64,000 nucleotides of DNA from Rotaria socialis. Taxonomy: Eukaryota; Rotifera; Eurotatoria; Philodinida; Philodinidae. Within the stretch, counting starts at the first letter, position 1, and every line of letters begins with the position of its first letter. Positions 24,301 through 37,062 of the stretch are shown one piece after another. The stretch covers positions 1 through 64,000 of the forward strand of contig CAJNYU010002624.1 of the NCBI GenBank assembly GCA_905331475.1, in the 5' to 3' direction. Below the pieces are notes generated by a model. The model had not been told where the DNA came from. It was given only the letters and a program-made list of their open reading frames with translations, and ran no database searches. The position numbers and the translations under genes are program-made.

Positions 24301-25916
24301 ACATATGAATAAAATTTCTATATGTGATTATTTCATTACTATATTCACCTGCGCCAGAAACAAAATATGTAACCTGTAATTCTATCATAGGTATCATCGG
24401 AAGGACTAAAATAAATATTCATATTTAATACGAATAGTAATAAATATTATGAAAAAAGATGGAAGTCGTGTTACTTTTAAAATAAAGATGTTTTGATAAG
24501 AAATTGCACGCTGTGAAAATTTTGAATTAGTTTTAATCGTCTAGTCATGACTGTGCCCGTGTAGTACGTTGATTGCCAGCATATAAAAGATGACTTTGAT
24601 ATCAGAGGATCAAGGTGAAAATGTCTTGATTTTAATCTTTGTACACGAAACAGATTCATTAATGTGTGCACAAGGAGAAACCTATGAAGACAAGGGCGTA
24701 TAGAAACACGTTTGGCGATAGTGCAAAAATAATTTGTTATTTTGAGTCCTTTTTTTTGTTACACATTCAGGTATATTCGCTATTGAGCAAATATGATTAT
24801 CATATCTACAAAGTTAAAAATTTCACAAAAGAGACTTTTATTTTTGAAAAATTTCAATTATCTTTTAAATTAACGACACTACTGTACCTAAAGGTAAGTA
24901 ATGAATGTAAAGCAGTCTAATATGAAACGATGTGGGATACTAGTATAATGTCCTTCTATTTTATTGTCAAGGAGAGTTACTTCATTCAATTGAAATTAAA
25001 AAGCCCAAAGAACATTTTCATATCAGGCTCTCTTTAACTTTATTTCAGATTTTTTTCCTAGTTTTCATTCTTTTTGTCGTTCACGTACTTAATAATTACC
25101 AGAAAGAAGAAAAAAAAACAATTACGTTCGTTATCGATGATTGTCATTTGAACTGGAATAAAGAAAAACGTAAAATATGTAAAACACCTCACAAGTGTAT
25201 TGTGAACAGGTGAGTGTGTGCCGTACAATATTCTAGCAGGATTATAGAACAAAAAAGATTCAAATAAAAGCAAAAACAATATTTATATTTAGGACTTTAT
25301 TCATATAGGCAAGTTCTCTGTTTTTTTACCCATATTTAGAGTCGTTACTTAAAATTCAAAGGCATTTAAAAAAATTTGCTCGGACAAAACTAAATGGTGC
25401 TTGTTTTCGAGATACGTCAGCGAATAAAAAAAAACATATTGACTTTGTACATTCTATTGTTTTATAGCGACCGGCTCTTTTTTTTTCTCGTTACATTATG
25501 TCTCCAACACGCAACGTAACAACCGTGACATCACAATTTTTTTTTCTTTTTTTCTCTTTTTTCTGCTAGCTGCTGATTCTTTGAGTAGATATTTGATCAT
25601 GCCGATATCGTGAAATTCTGAAAGAAGCAAAAGAAAAAAAGTCTGCTGAAGGAAAATGTTTTTTTTTTAAGTTATGATTTTTTTGTATGATTAATGCAAA
25701 TATTCTTTGCCATCAAAACAATTTTAGTTCTTTTTTCTTATTTTGTTTTGGTAACCATTTTCTTAGGTTTTAACTATGTTTTTATGAAACTAGTTCGGCT
25801 AGAAAACATTGATTAAGTCAATAGAATAGACATGTCATCACGATAAATAATTGACGAATATACACATTTGATTGACATCATTCTCACAATCGTATGTGGA
25901 CATTCGATCATCGATG
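21373..25916. other. Intergenic between the flippase genes
   Basis: About 4.5 kb with AATAAA near 21402 for copy 1 and many short ORFs, none recognisable or with plausible exon partners. Poly-T and poly-pyrimidine tracts are frequent. I see no transposon with matched ends. It separates the two tandem genes and presumably contains the promoter of copy 2. Confidence 0.4.
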
Positions 25917-25935
25917 TTTTTTCTTTCTCTTCTAG
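25917..25935 (+). promoter_or_regulatory. Candidate 5' acceptor upstream of flippase copy 2
   Basis: A pyrimidine-rich run ending CTTCTAG lies 51 bp before the ATG at 25987. It is comparable to the site upstream of copy 1 and is consistent with trans-splicing or a 5'UTR intron. Motif evidence only. Confidence 0.3.
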
Positions 25936-25986
25936 TCGAGTAACCAACGCAATTTTTTAACAGCTAACTATTCAAATCATTTCAAC

Positions 25987-28900
25987 ATGGGAGGCTTTTT
26001 TGCTGTGCCATCATTTAGTAAAAGTTATAATGTAGCACAACAGCAAAACGGACAAACGATAGTAACAAATGATCCACAACACGTAAGAAAGGAACGCGAA
26101 ACTTACAAAGTTTATTGCAATGCTTCGTCAGATGTTGAATCATCAACATGGGTTGCGATAAAAAACCGACGAAAAAAGTCTAAACCAGGAACCAATCGTA
26201 TAAAGACAACACGTTATAATGTTATAACATTTTTACCGAAAAATCTTTTCGAACAATTTCATCGTGTAGCTAATGTTTATTTTGCAATTTTAATTGGTCT
26301 CAATTGGATACCCATAATTAATGCCATTTCCAAAATGGTAAATACTATTCTTTCCATCTTATAATAACTAAAATATTTTGTTAAATAATATTTTAGGTCG
26401 CTTTTATACCATTAACAGTTATTTTAACAATTACAGCTGTCAAAGATCTTGTTGAAGATTTAAAACGATGGCGAAGTGATTCATATATAAATAAACAAAT
26501 AGCTGAAGTCTATGACAAGTAAATTTTCATAACGAGTCTTTTGTGTCATATAGGTTATTCATCATCTTATTTTGCTTTTTCTTAGAGCATCAAAAAGTTT
26601 TATTGAATGTAAATGGGAAGATCTTAATGTTGGACATGTTGTTCGAGTACGGACTGATCAAGTAGTACCAGCTGATATTCTACTACTCGCTTCATCGTCT
26701 TGTGAAAGTACATGTTATCTAGATACAGCTGCTATTGATGGTGAAACGAATCTTAAACAAAAAAGTATACCATCTTGCTTTCTAAATTATACAAAATCCG
26801 AAGAAGCAAGTTTTGAATTACAATGTGATCCACCCAATGATGATATTTACCATTTTTGTGGTCGAATAATTCTATCTAGCGGATCCCATGTTTATCCGTG
26901 TGATAATAATAATATTCTTTTACGTGGATGTGTATTAAGAATCACAGAATATGTTGATGGACTCATTGTCTATGCTGGTAGGTTTTTGTTACTTTTCACT
27001 TTTGCATTTTTTCTTTGTTTTATTTTATTTTATGAATATTAAAGGTAATGAAACAAAAGTTATTAAATCTTCTCGTCATACGATCAGTAAACATGCGCTT
27101 ATTGAACGATATATTAATCGTGATGTATTCTTCTCGAGTATAATCTTAACCGCTTTATGTTTAATTTGTGCTGGTTTAGCAATTAATTGGGATCTTTCAT
27201 ATGGTTCTCAGTGGATGTTTGTACCATTTCTAGAATACAATCCCTTTGATGGTGTTGCTGGTCGGTTTTTTATAAACGCTCTAACTTTCGTAATATTATT
27301 TCAAGTGATGGTGCCCATCGCATTATATGTATCGTTAGATGTTGTTCGTGTTCTACAAATGTATACAATAGGACGAGATAAACATTTGAAATATGAACAT
27401 CCAATAAGTTGCCGAACATTTACAATCAATGAAGATCTTGGCCAAATAGGTTATATATTTTCTGATAAAACTGGTACATTAACACAGAATAAACTGGTAT
27501 TCAAAGCAATGTCAATTGGTGGTTTACAATACTCTGTTCGGTAAGTATTTTGATTAGCTTTAAATAATTTTTCTCAATACATGACTACTTAATTATATTG
27601 CCAATTTGATGATAGAATTGATCAGACGATATGGTTAGAGGAAAATTAGTTAAAATTATAAGTGCTCACTTTTTTTTATACGCATTCGAAAACTCTGTAG
27701 TAAAATTTGACTACATGGACTATGTAAAATCATTGGGTAGAAGCTACTTTAAATATCATATATCATCTGTTTACTAATGTTATATAGCCGAAAATCAGTA
27801 GAGTGGAACTTAATTTTTACGTTCATCTTGATAGATTTGTAACGGTACATCTGTTAGTTTAGTTAAATCAAAGAAATTCATAAGAAACTTTATATATATA
27901 CATATATCGAACGAATTTTTTTAATTTTGTACTAAATAACAAAAGAAATATTGAGTGACACTAGTTTACCTTCGGGGCAAAACATCTTCTACATATTGTT
28001 GCTATATTATGACTTTTAATGATCTTTCAAAAGAACAGAAAAACTTTTAATATTTTTCTTTATCACGACACAATTTTTATGTATACAAGAAAAGTTTGAT
28101 ATTTGAAATCACTGTAAAAATCAAGCCAAATCCATCAGATCCAAAAGAATTTATTTCATGGAAATAACGCTAGCTCTATCTGACTACAGGATAAAATCTA
28201 AATATAGAACAATTGTGGAGCGTTTCTAGTGATTTTAATGTAGGAGACCAAGTGTATTGAAATATTATTGATCAAATGTGATTATTACACTCACGTCAGT
28301 ACGAATGTCACATTTATTACGATTCATGTCGTCACGATGAGAAATACTGAAAGATTCTTTTTTACCTTATCGGCAGAACGACTAAAAAGAAAATTATTTA
28401 GTTTCGAAAATAAACTCAATTTTTCAATATAAATTTTTTTTTCATTATTTGCCAAAAAAGCTTCACATAACCTGCATCAAGTTCAACGGGGACTTTAATT
28501 TGAAAAAATAGCAGCAGATGCACTATCGAAAATCTATTACTATGTACTGATAACGTGTGACCGACTATGATGATGTTCGATTCTATAGTCCCAATAGATA
28601 TATGATATTCACTCGTTGAAAGAACTTATTTTCTTCCAAATTTGCATCATTTATATATAGAAATATTCCATTAAAAACATTTCTGCGTTTCATTGAAGTA
28701 CAATCCTAGCAAGCATGTTTGAAATATCTTATAACTATTATATGAATAGTAGATAAATGATGCTAAATAATGACTTTTCGAATACCTGAAAAGGGATAGA
28801 AATTTCAAATTTGAATCGATGTTTCTTATGTTGAGTTTATTATTCTTGCTATCATGAAATTTCTATTAAGTAGCTAGATCAATAAGGACTGTTATCTATT

Positions 28901-31900
28901 TTGAATTATTTTTCTTAGAAGAATGACATTCGACCCGATGATGCCGAAGCTATGTGAAGAAAATCAATATTTTTTCAGAAAATTTGAGCTCGTCAATATC
29001 ATAAAATAAATAAATGATCAAGATGAAAACTCAGAATATTTATAGGCTGCTTGAAAATAGCTGGAAATTAAATAATTCTCTCACTCTCTTGACATATTTT
29101 TTTGCTTTTTTCATACATAAAAGTTACTAATATAATGTTGTAGTTGATATTTTCTTTTGATATATCCATGGTAAATCCTTTGATATTACAGCATATTCAT
29201 AAACTTCCTGTTGAAACCGATACGTCGAATGATCAATGTACGTTGATTACTTATATGTGCTTCAGATTATTACCCATGAAGCTATATTTTTTATATTAGT
29301 GAAAAACTAGCGTAGTATTCAAAAATACTGGTTCCTTACAAGAAGATTAATTGAAGTATCGAACTGAGAAAGACACTTATGAGTTAACGATATCATTGTA
29401 TATTACGTTACCTAATAACAGAGGAAATCTTCGTTTAAGCAATGCTTTATTTGAACCCATTCCGAATATGAAAATCAGAGATCTGCTATTTTTATGTAAT
29501 CGAAATTTCTGACATACAAAAAAAAATGATGAGTTACAATTATCCTCTACTAAGTCTAGACATTAACAGTATATTATCGTGCTACTGGAACGATTGTATC
29601 TTGATCATTATCTTAAGCATCACAAAATTAGTTAGGTACACATTTATTCGAAAAAGTTCTTTCTTCTAAAATTGAATCCTGCTTGGTTGCAAAAGAAATG
29701 TACCGTTCAATATGAAAGACTTTTCAAGAAAGATTAAATAGATTTAGAATCTTGCATTTAACATTCTTCCCGTTTTAGTTCTGAATTACCAACTGAAAAC
29801 TCGACGATTGTTCAACATTTTCTAACTGTACTCGCTATATGCAACACATCATTTATGGTTCATGATCATCAAGAACTGATGCATCGAATTGATTATCAAC
29901 CGAAATACGAAGGCGACAATGCTGATGATCTTGTACTTTGCCAAACAGCATCTGATTTTGGTGTCAGAATGATTTCGCGTTCTGCACAAAATATTCTTGT
30001 GCGCCATATTAATTCGACAAATACAGAAAAAGAAGATGTCGAATATGAAATCTTATGTTTACTACCGTTTGATTCTACTCGAAAGCGAATGTCGATTATT
30101 GTTCGTCGAAACGATCAAATATTTTTATTTATCAAAGGCGCTGAAACATCCATATGGCCACATTTAAGTAGTTTGAATGACGTCCATATGAAAGCTACTA
30201 TTGAACAAAATAGTTTGAGTTTTGCTGAGCAAGGCTATCGATCTCTTCTAGTTGCTTATCGACAATTGACATTAACAGAATTCGAGAGTTGGTTTCAGCA
30301 ATACGAACAAGCAGCTAATTCGCTTGCAAATCGTGATGATGCTATTTCAGATGCTGCAACTGCAATCGAAGTCGAACTGATGCTAGCTGGTCTAACGGCT
30401 GTAGAAGATAAACTACAAGACGGTGTACCGAAAGCTATTGCAACATTACGATGTGCTGGTATTAAAATATGGCTTCTAACTGGTGACAAGCAAGCAACAG
30501 CGCTGAGTACAGCACAAGCTGCATCGTTAGTTAATATTCCACAAACGTTAACATCAGGAAACAGTTCTCTCTCTAAAGTAAGTTCAAAGATATTTTTATT
30601 ACGAATATTCATCTCCTGATGACTATTGTAGAATAATTCTCCAGCGACAAACTCTTGGGATTTTGGTGCATCCGCACAAGCTCAATTAAATCAATATACT
30701 CACATGATTTATTATAGTTCACAACTCATTGAAATGGATCAACTATTGCGTATGCTTTTGTAGCTTCACCGCTATTTATATTGATGCTTTGTTAAATAGG
30801 TACTCGTGGCGGAACTATGTCCGATGAATTACGTACTGGCGAAACGATCTCTCGTATGAGCGAAGTAATAGCTGCACAAAACCTACCTGTTTCATTGGTT
30901 GTTACTGGTGAAGATTTAGGTGAGATATTTTCGAATGATTTCCATGTGCATGTAATTGATGTAACTAGGTGTTATCCTTCGATATAAACCAAAAGAATTC
31001 ATGAAAGCTGCATGCCAATGTCAATCGGTGTTATTTTGTCGAGTATCAGCAAAACAAAAACGTGAACTTGTATCTGTAGCAAAGTCAGTGTTTAAATATC
31101 GTATATTAGCTATTGGCGATGGTGCAAATGATGTTGGTATGATTCGCGAATCGAATTGTGGTGTCGCTGTTTATGGTCGTGAAGGATCGCAAGCAGTAGC
31201 AGCTGGCGATTNCAAAAGAATTCATGAAAGCTGCATGCCAATGTCAATCGGTGTTATTTTGTCGAGTATCAGCAAAACAAAAACGTGAACTTGTATCTGT
31301 AGCAAAGTCAGTGTTTAAATATCGTATATTAGCTATTGGCGATGGTGCAAATGATGTTGGTATGATTCGCGAATCGAATTGCGGTGTCGCTGTTTATGGT
31401 CGTGAAGGATCGCAAGCAGTAGCAGCTGGCGATTTCGCTGTTGATCGTTTTGAATGTCTTACTCGTCTTTTACTTGTTCACGGGGCTTGGTGTTTTACTC
31501 GAACATGTGAATTAATTCTTTATACGTTTATGCACAATTGTGCCTATGTATTCGTTATTTTCTATCATCAATTATTCAATGGATTTTCTGGCGCTGTCTC
31601 CCTTCACTCGTTGTGTGAGTATCTTAAAGCGCCTATTGATATTCGGAAGTATGTTTTCAAGATCGATATATGAAGTACATGTATTTCGATATATTTACAA
31701 GCGATTTGTATCAGAAACATATATCTGATAATGATTATATATCTTTTATCAGCTAATTAGTATTTGAACTATTGAATGTTTGTTCCTTCTTTAGATCTTA
31801 CTCTCTATTCAAGTTTATTTACCGTACTACCGCAGGTAAGCAGGATAAATATAATAAGACATTCAGAGATTCTGTAATAATATGTTTAGTGTGCTGCTGC

Positions 31901-32402
31901 TCTCTTCGATCAACATGTTCCAGCTGAACGAGCATTGCGTGAACCTCAACTATATAAATATACTCTTCATTCCAAATGCTATCGAATACAGTCTTATTGG
32001 ATAAATATTTTGGATGCTGTTTGGCAAAGTACAGTGATTTTTTTTATGGCTTATTTTTCCTATCAAACACAATCCAATATGGATGTATCGTCATTCGGTT
32101 TTTCACTTATATTCAGTATGGTAATAACATCTTTAATACATGTTATTATACAAACTTCTCGAATTGATTGGTCAGTGATCGCTGCAACTGCATTTAGTAT
32201 TCTTGTTTTCCTTGGCTTTACATTAATATTCGATAGTATCTGTGTTGATTGTCTTGCAGGCGAAAGTCCCTATCAAGTATCATATCACTCGTTTCAACAA
32301 GGCCGATTTTGGTTTACAAATCTATTGACAATTGTCACAGCTATGATGCCTCGGTATACAGTCAAATGTATTTATAATAAAGTACGAAATCCATTTATGT
32401 AA
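25987..32402 (+). CDS. P4-ATPase phospholipid flippase, copy 2 (ATP10-like)
   Basis: Same ten-exon plan as copy 1: 25987-26337, 26397-26518, 26586-26977, 27045-27540, 29779-30577, 30632-30749, 30800-30919, exon 8 (see below), 31795-31835 and 31890-32402. The expected protein is about 1124 residues, with the phosphorylated Asp (DKTGT) near residue 429. Exon 8 should run from 30969 to 31614 but contains a single N at 31212 and a 222-bp repeat (30990-31211 and 31213-31434), so the written sequence does not translate cleanly. Reading one repeat unit only restores the exon as in copy 1. The N-terminal ~117 residues ([10 protein letters not shown] start) and the last ~170 residues differ from copy 1, while exons 3 to 7 are identical. 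A real, probably functional gene with an assembly fault is the likeliest reading. Confidence 0.85.
26578..31110 (+). repeat. Identity tract shared with flippase copy 1 (unit 2)
   Basis: Partner of 15657-20189 at offset 10,921. It ends just before T31111, the first base that differs from copy 1. A second difference follows at 31180 (T against C at 20259). Identity of a 2.2-kb non-coding intron in two otherwise diverged genes points to recent gene conversion or to an assembly artefact. Confidence 0.85.
30990..31434 (+). repeat. 222-bp direct duplication around a single N
   Basis: 30990-31211 is repeated at 31213-31434 with N31212 between. The only difference I see is T31159 against C31382. The repeat lies inside exon 8 and breaks its frame. 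Two overlapping, slightly different contigs joined by a token gap base would give exactly this pattern. Confidence 0.85.
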
Positions 32403-33977
32403 AAAAATATTCAATAGATAAACTCGTTCATCTCAACAATTAAATATATATTTCGTTACTTGCCATGTTCAAATCCGGTGCCAATGACTATGACATTAAA
32501 TGATAAATTAAATCTGGGACTAGTCTAATTAACACTAACTTATCAATAAGATCTGAAATTAACATATAATATTTATTTTTCTTACTGTGATTTCGATAAT
32601 ATTTTTCTTCTATTTCGTTTGTTATTATGCTTTTTACTGCGATGATTGTTATTCTTTGATCGCTTCAATCACTTATATACATGCATATTTTCCAATGCAA
32701 CTGTTTATCTGTTTTCTTCGATAAAGAATCTGTAAGCTGTCTGATTTTCTCAAAATAAAAGAAAGAAAGAAAGAAAGAAACATTGAATTACGAGTTAGTC
32801 GATGCAAGACTAAAATCGAGGAAAACAATATTTTCCTAAGTTGTCATACAGAATTAGACATGCCAGATATGTTTCAAGTACTATTCTTCAAGCACGCATT
32901 TTTCCACACAATTGTGTCGATAAGAAAGATAACAACTCCTTATCGACAAATTGTTAGACCAGTTCCTTTAGTATCCATGAAATTGTTATTCAATTATTGT
33001 AACTCTTTGCGTCGCTGTGAATGTCATCTTCAAACAGAATAGTATTTAGATTCTTGCGCTATAGAGTATGAAGATTGTACTCGTTTGTCGGTTGCTACTT
33101 TGTTGTTGATAGACTAGCCTTTTGTTTTTTTTTTAATTATTTTCAATCGTTCGATTATTGACGGAACTTTTCTTAACTTAACGTTATTGACTTTTAACAG
33201 AAAAATAAAAATTGATTTGTTTCAGTGAAATGTACCCACGATAAGATTGTTTTTTTTTAACTTAAGGCCATTCGACGTAGTGCAAAGAGCGACTTTCATA
33301 ATACTCTACGGCTGGAAATTTTTTTTTTCCTGCAAACATGAAAAATCATACTAAATAAGAACGGTAAAACATTATAAGAAGGAAAAAAGAAATGCTTTTG
33401 ATGCGAATAAAAAACAGCCGTTCCGCAAGATGCTCGATTCAAATCAGAAAATGAGCGAAGTATCGCCGACTCAGAAATATTATTGCCATAAATTGTTAGC
33501 GTTTTTGTTACTGTTATGGTTGGAAGCAAAGAAAACTAAACAACCAGTTATATTCAACCCATGTGTGCTCTTTAAACGTCACCATATTCTATACAGAAAG
33601 AAAAAAAGAGACAAATGCCAGAGAAGAAATGATTTTTTTTCTAACAAGAGTGAAGCCAGTAATGTGGTTACTACCAGCATACTCGAACGTTCGAAACTTT
33701 TAATAGCGATACGATGTTGAACACTACGATATACATACATATCTTAGAGTATATGTAAGAAATTGATTTTTATTGTTATCAATCAATAGCTAGATTTTTT
33801 TATTCTCGATTGTTACGATACACAAAGCGAATTTTTATTGCATTTATCAACTATCCTACTAAGGTGTGACTCATTTTAATACTTTGCACCGCATGAAAGT
33901 CATTGTCACGTTATAAGGTACGCTTATCAATTCTTTCTATTGTTCTCAAGTAGAAGAACAAGAAAAATTACAGCAAG
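32403..33977. other. Intergenic, no gene seen
   Basis: Contains a GAAA microsatellite near 32756-32780 and short ORFs on both strands without recognisable domains. No repeat with matched ends was found. Confidence 0.4.
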
Positions 33978-33985
33978 TATAAAAG
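33978..33985 (+). promoter_or_regulatory. Candidate TATA box
   Basis: TATAAAAG 50 bp upstream of the ATG at 34035, a good distance for a core promoter with a leader of about 20-25 bases. No other ATG intervenes. Confidence 0.45.
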
Positions 33986-34034
33986 CATACAAGCTTCATT
34001 TGCCGACATTTACACTAAAACCATATTAACGACA

Positions 34035-34865
34035 ATGGCAACAGTACGGAAGAAACGTATTTATTTTGCTCGACACGGCGAACGTATTGATTGGATCGAT
34101 AAGAATTGGATGGCAACGGGCGAGCGACCTTCTGATCCGTCACTATCTCATTATGGTCTTCAGCAAGCACGTGAACTCGCATTATATGTCGCACAAATTC
34201 AGCCACGAATAACTCATATCTATGCATCACCATTTTTACGCACTATTCAAACAGCACTACAAGTAGCTCATGAACTCAATAGGCATGTTTCATCAGCTGA
34301 TGAAATTATAAAAATTCGATTAGAACCAGGATACGGTGAATACTTTTTTGATGAATGGGATCAAAGTACGATATATCGACCTTCAAGTCAACTGTTCGAG
34401 GCCTCACAAAATATTGCATGCATCGATCAAGATTACGATAGTGTAATTAAAAGTGACTATTACTTGCAAACGAAAATCGAAAGTCGTCAGCAGCTACGAA
34501 ATCGTTTGAAACGAGTCATAGAGAGTACATTAGACTCTAGTAAGGATGACTCCAATATTTTGATCGTTACTCACGCAGCACCATTAATTGAAGGAGCTAG
34601 GGCATTAGCGACAATCACCAGAGAACGGAATCAGGGAATGAACAACATGGAAGAAATCGAAAACCAAAAGAATCTAGAAACAAACAATCTCTCTAAATGG
34701 GAAATGCTTCCGATTCGAGCAGGTGTATGCAGTTTGACGTATTTCGAATTAATCGATGACAAATGGATCCTGTTGGAAAACGGACTCGCTTCGTACTTAT
34801 CAAAAGGTGAACAAAATGTTTGGATATTTCCAGATGATTCATCACTATACGAACCTTCAGAATAG
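34035..34865 (+). CDS. Histidine phosphatase superfamily protein (UBASH3/PGAM-like)
   Basis: An intronless 276-residue protein. Its N-terminus holds the branch-2-style motif ARHGER with the catalytic His at residue 14. SPFLRTIQTA (residues 65-74) supplies the conserved Arg. The acid/base region GYGEYFFDEW lies near residues 99-108, and VTHAAPL contains the second His at residue 180. The layout resembles UBASH3/TULA and ecdysteroid-phosphate phosphatases more than glycolytic phosphoglycerate mutase, because of the RHGERID opening and the length. It has no SH3 or UBA domain, so it is a stand-alone phosphatase module. The substrate is unknown: phosphotyrosine protein or small phosphate ester. 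A TATA-like motif precedes it. Absence of introns is notable among intron-rich neighbours. Confidence 0.85.
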   Translation: MATVRKKRIYFARHGERIDWIDKNWMATGERPSDPSLSHYGLQQARELALYVAQIQPRITHIYASPFLRTIQTALQVAHELNRHVSSADEIIKIRLEPGYGEYFFDEWDQSTIYRPSSQLFEASQNIACIDQDYDSVIKSDYYLQTKIESRQQLRNRLKRVIESTLDSSKDDSNILIVTHAAPLIEGARALATITRERNQGMNNMEEIENQKNLETNNLSKWEMLPIRAGVCSLTYFELIDDKWILLENGLASYLSKGEQNVWIFPDDSSLYEPSE

Positions 34866-37062
34866 ATTACAGTAAAGAGCACGCAATTTTTGCTACATTA
34901 AATTTCGAATTTTTTTATCAGTTGGTTCATTCAGAAATTAAATGAGACAATCAATTATAGAAGGTTTAGAAAATTTTATAAAATATCTTTTAGATGCTCT
35001 CTATCATTTGATTGCTTAAGTGCTGCAGAATAATGTTACAGGTAAAACTAAAAGAAAACAAGTTTTTTCATAACCTCTTAGAAGTGATGAGCTAATATGG
35101 ATTAATCGAAGGCCTCATCGAGCTCTTACTTCATTAGTAATAGTTATATTCTGTAATGGATAACATTTTCCCATGCCAATTCAAGCATAGTCCTGTGTAG
35201 CTAAGCTCTCAAAACAATTCTGGATTTTGTCGTCAAAGGATACAGTTTTGCAAATGTATCAAGTACAATATAGTTTTCACTTACTTTGAAGGGGCAACAC
35301 GAATAAGAAAACAGTTCTTGTTTCATTTCAGTTTTTTCAAACACAACAATCGAGTTGTATACATGAAATAGTAGGGTATGACGTTCCAATCATTCTGATT
35401 TCATCTTTGAAGTATTCTGATGATCATACTATATGTCTTCTCAGGGCGAAGTTTTCATTTCAAAATAAATAATTAGGTAATAATTCATTGATACTAGTCG
35501 TCCATGTTGATTTTAGTTTAAAATAAAATAAAGAGGTTCTTATTTGAGGTAGATTTAAAAACAAATTCACTTAGCACCACCCTATCTGCATTTTACAATA
35601 GCGAATACATGTCTTCCACTGTTTGCATCATAAAACAGCATTATTCAAGTATATGTTGCGGTTGTCATTTCACTGTTGCACTAATAATAGGTCTTCCACA
35701 GTTGTTGCACATACATTTTGACTAGAATACTCAAATACTCGCTGCAAAACAGGAGCTCTTGTTCAAAATCTAAAAAACTGACTCAGTCTAGAAATTGCCA
35801 AGTATTTCGACTAATATTTGATGTATTTTTGAAAGAAAAACTACTGCTCGAGATCAAACTAATAATTTATTTGAAATCAACAGAAGGATCACAGTCGATC
35901 TATCTATTCTCATTGAAACTTTGATTGAAGCTCCTCTTTTCTCAACCAACAATACATTCTATTTCATCATCAAGAATCAATCCCAAAATGATTTCGATCA
36001 ATTCACCTAATTAATCGTTTACTGGAGTATATTTTTAGTTATGTGATATTATTTTACAAGTTCCGAGGTTTCTTTCAACTATTTGAATAATCGTTTGATG
36101 AAATTTATTTATCGATTGAACATTGAAGAAGACCAACCATGCAAATAATTTGAAGAATCCATTAACCAATTTAATTATGGATGATGTTACCAAAAATAAC
36201 GAATTTGATAAAAATCAATCAAAAAATAATTAGCTAATTTCAACAATCAGAATCATAGCAGATTATACAAATTCTTACAGTTAGTCTTGTTTTTCTCTGG
36301 TATTGAGCGTTTGGCGATCTGTTCATTCTTATTTTTGCAATACTATACGTTTCTCAACAGCTAATCGAAGAAAAATTTGTTTATCTGTACTTTTCCATCT
36401 TTCCTCTTCGCTGTTTATCAACTTATTAAAATATTATTTATTTAATATTCTAGTAATATAATGCATAACTATGATTGACCTGATGGGCTAGTAGCTTTAT
36501 TTCAAAAGAGGAGTCTATTATCTTAAATCATCCCGAGGAAAAATCCTATGGCAGTACTGCAAATTATAAGGGTTACTAGTACTCATAATAATGATTTTAC
36601 TACAATATTTTCTACCTAACAACCGTTTCGTCAGCTCAAGTATTAAAAAAAGCATTCATTTTTGTAATTCTGTTCTTGATCTCTTTAAGGAAAGACTTTA
36701 TAGTACGTAGACAGAGAAACTCTGAATAGATACATTATAAGAAATCTCTTCATTTCATCTAGCGCCATCTTTTCCGGTCGACTATAACTCTTTCAGGTTT
36801 GGTTAGAGTCACATTGTATCGTATCGAATAAAAATCGATTCGGTATTTGTTGGTAATAAATAAAAGGATGATTTCTTTCCACTTAACCTTTGTCGCTTTA
36901 ATTTTCACTAGTTATGCACTTTCCTTTGACGTAATATTATTTGAGACTCGATCTCTCCACCATGAGTCATAATTCGGAAGAATATGCTTGCGCAATTTTT
37001 TTGTTGATTTTCACTTATTTTCTTCTTTTTAAGATTCATATTCATGCGAATGCTGAATAGAA
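34866..37062. other. Intergenic, no gene seen
   Basis: About 2.2 kb of AT-rich sequence with short ORFs only. It ends at a possible acceptor (GAATAG) two bases before the eIF5B ATG. Confidence 0.4.

Noticed and set aside
31001-31288. ORF reading through the N at 31212
   Set aside because: An artefact of the 222-bp repeat and gap base in flippase copy 2, not a separate gene.
14861-32402. The two flippase genes as the two alleles of one locus placed in tandem
   Set aside because: The exon 1-2 and exon 9-10 proteins differ far more than alleles would, so they are paralogues, although the identical core could still be an assembly copy.
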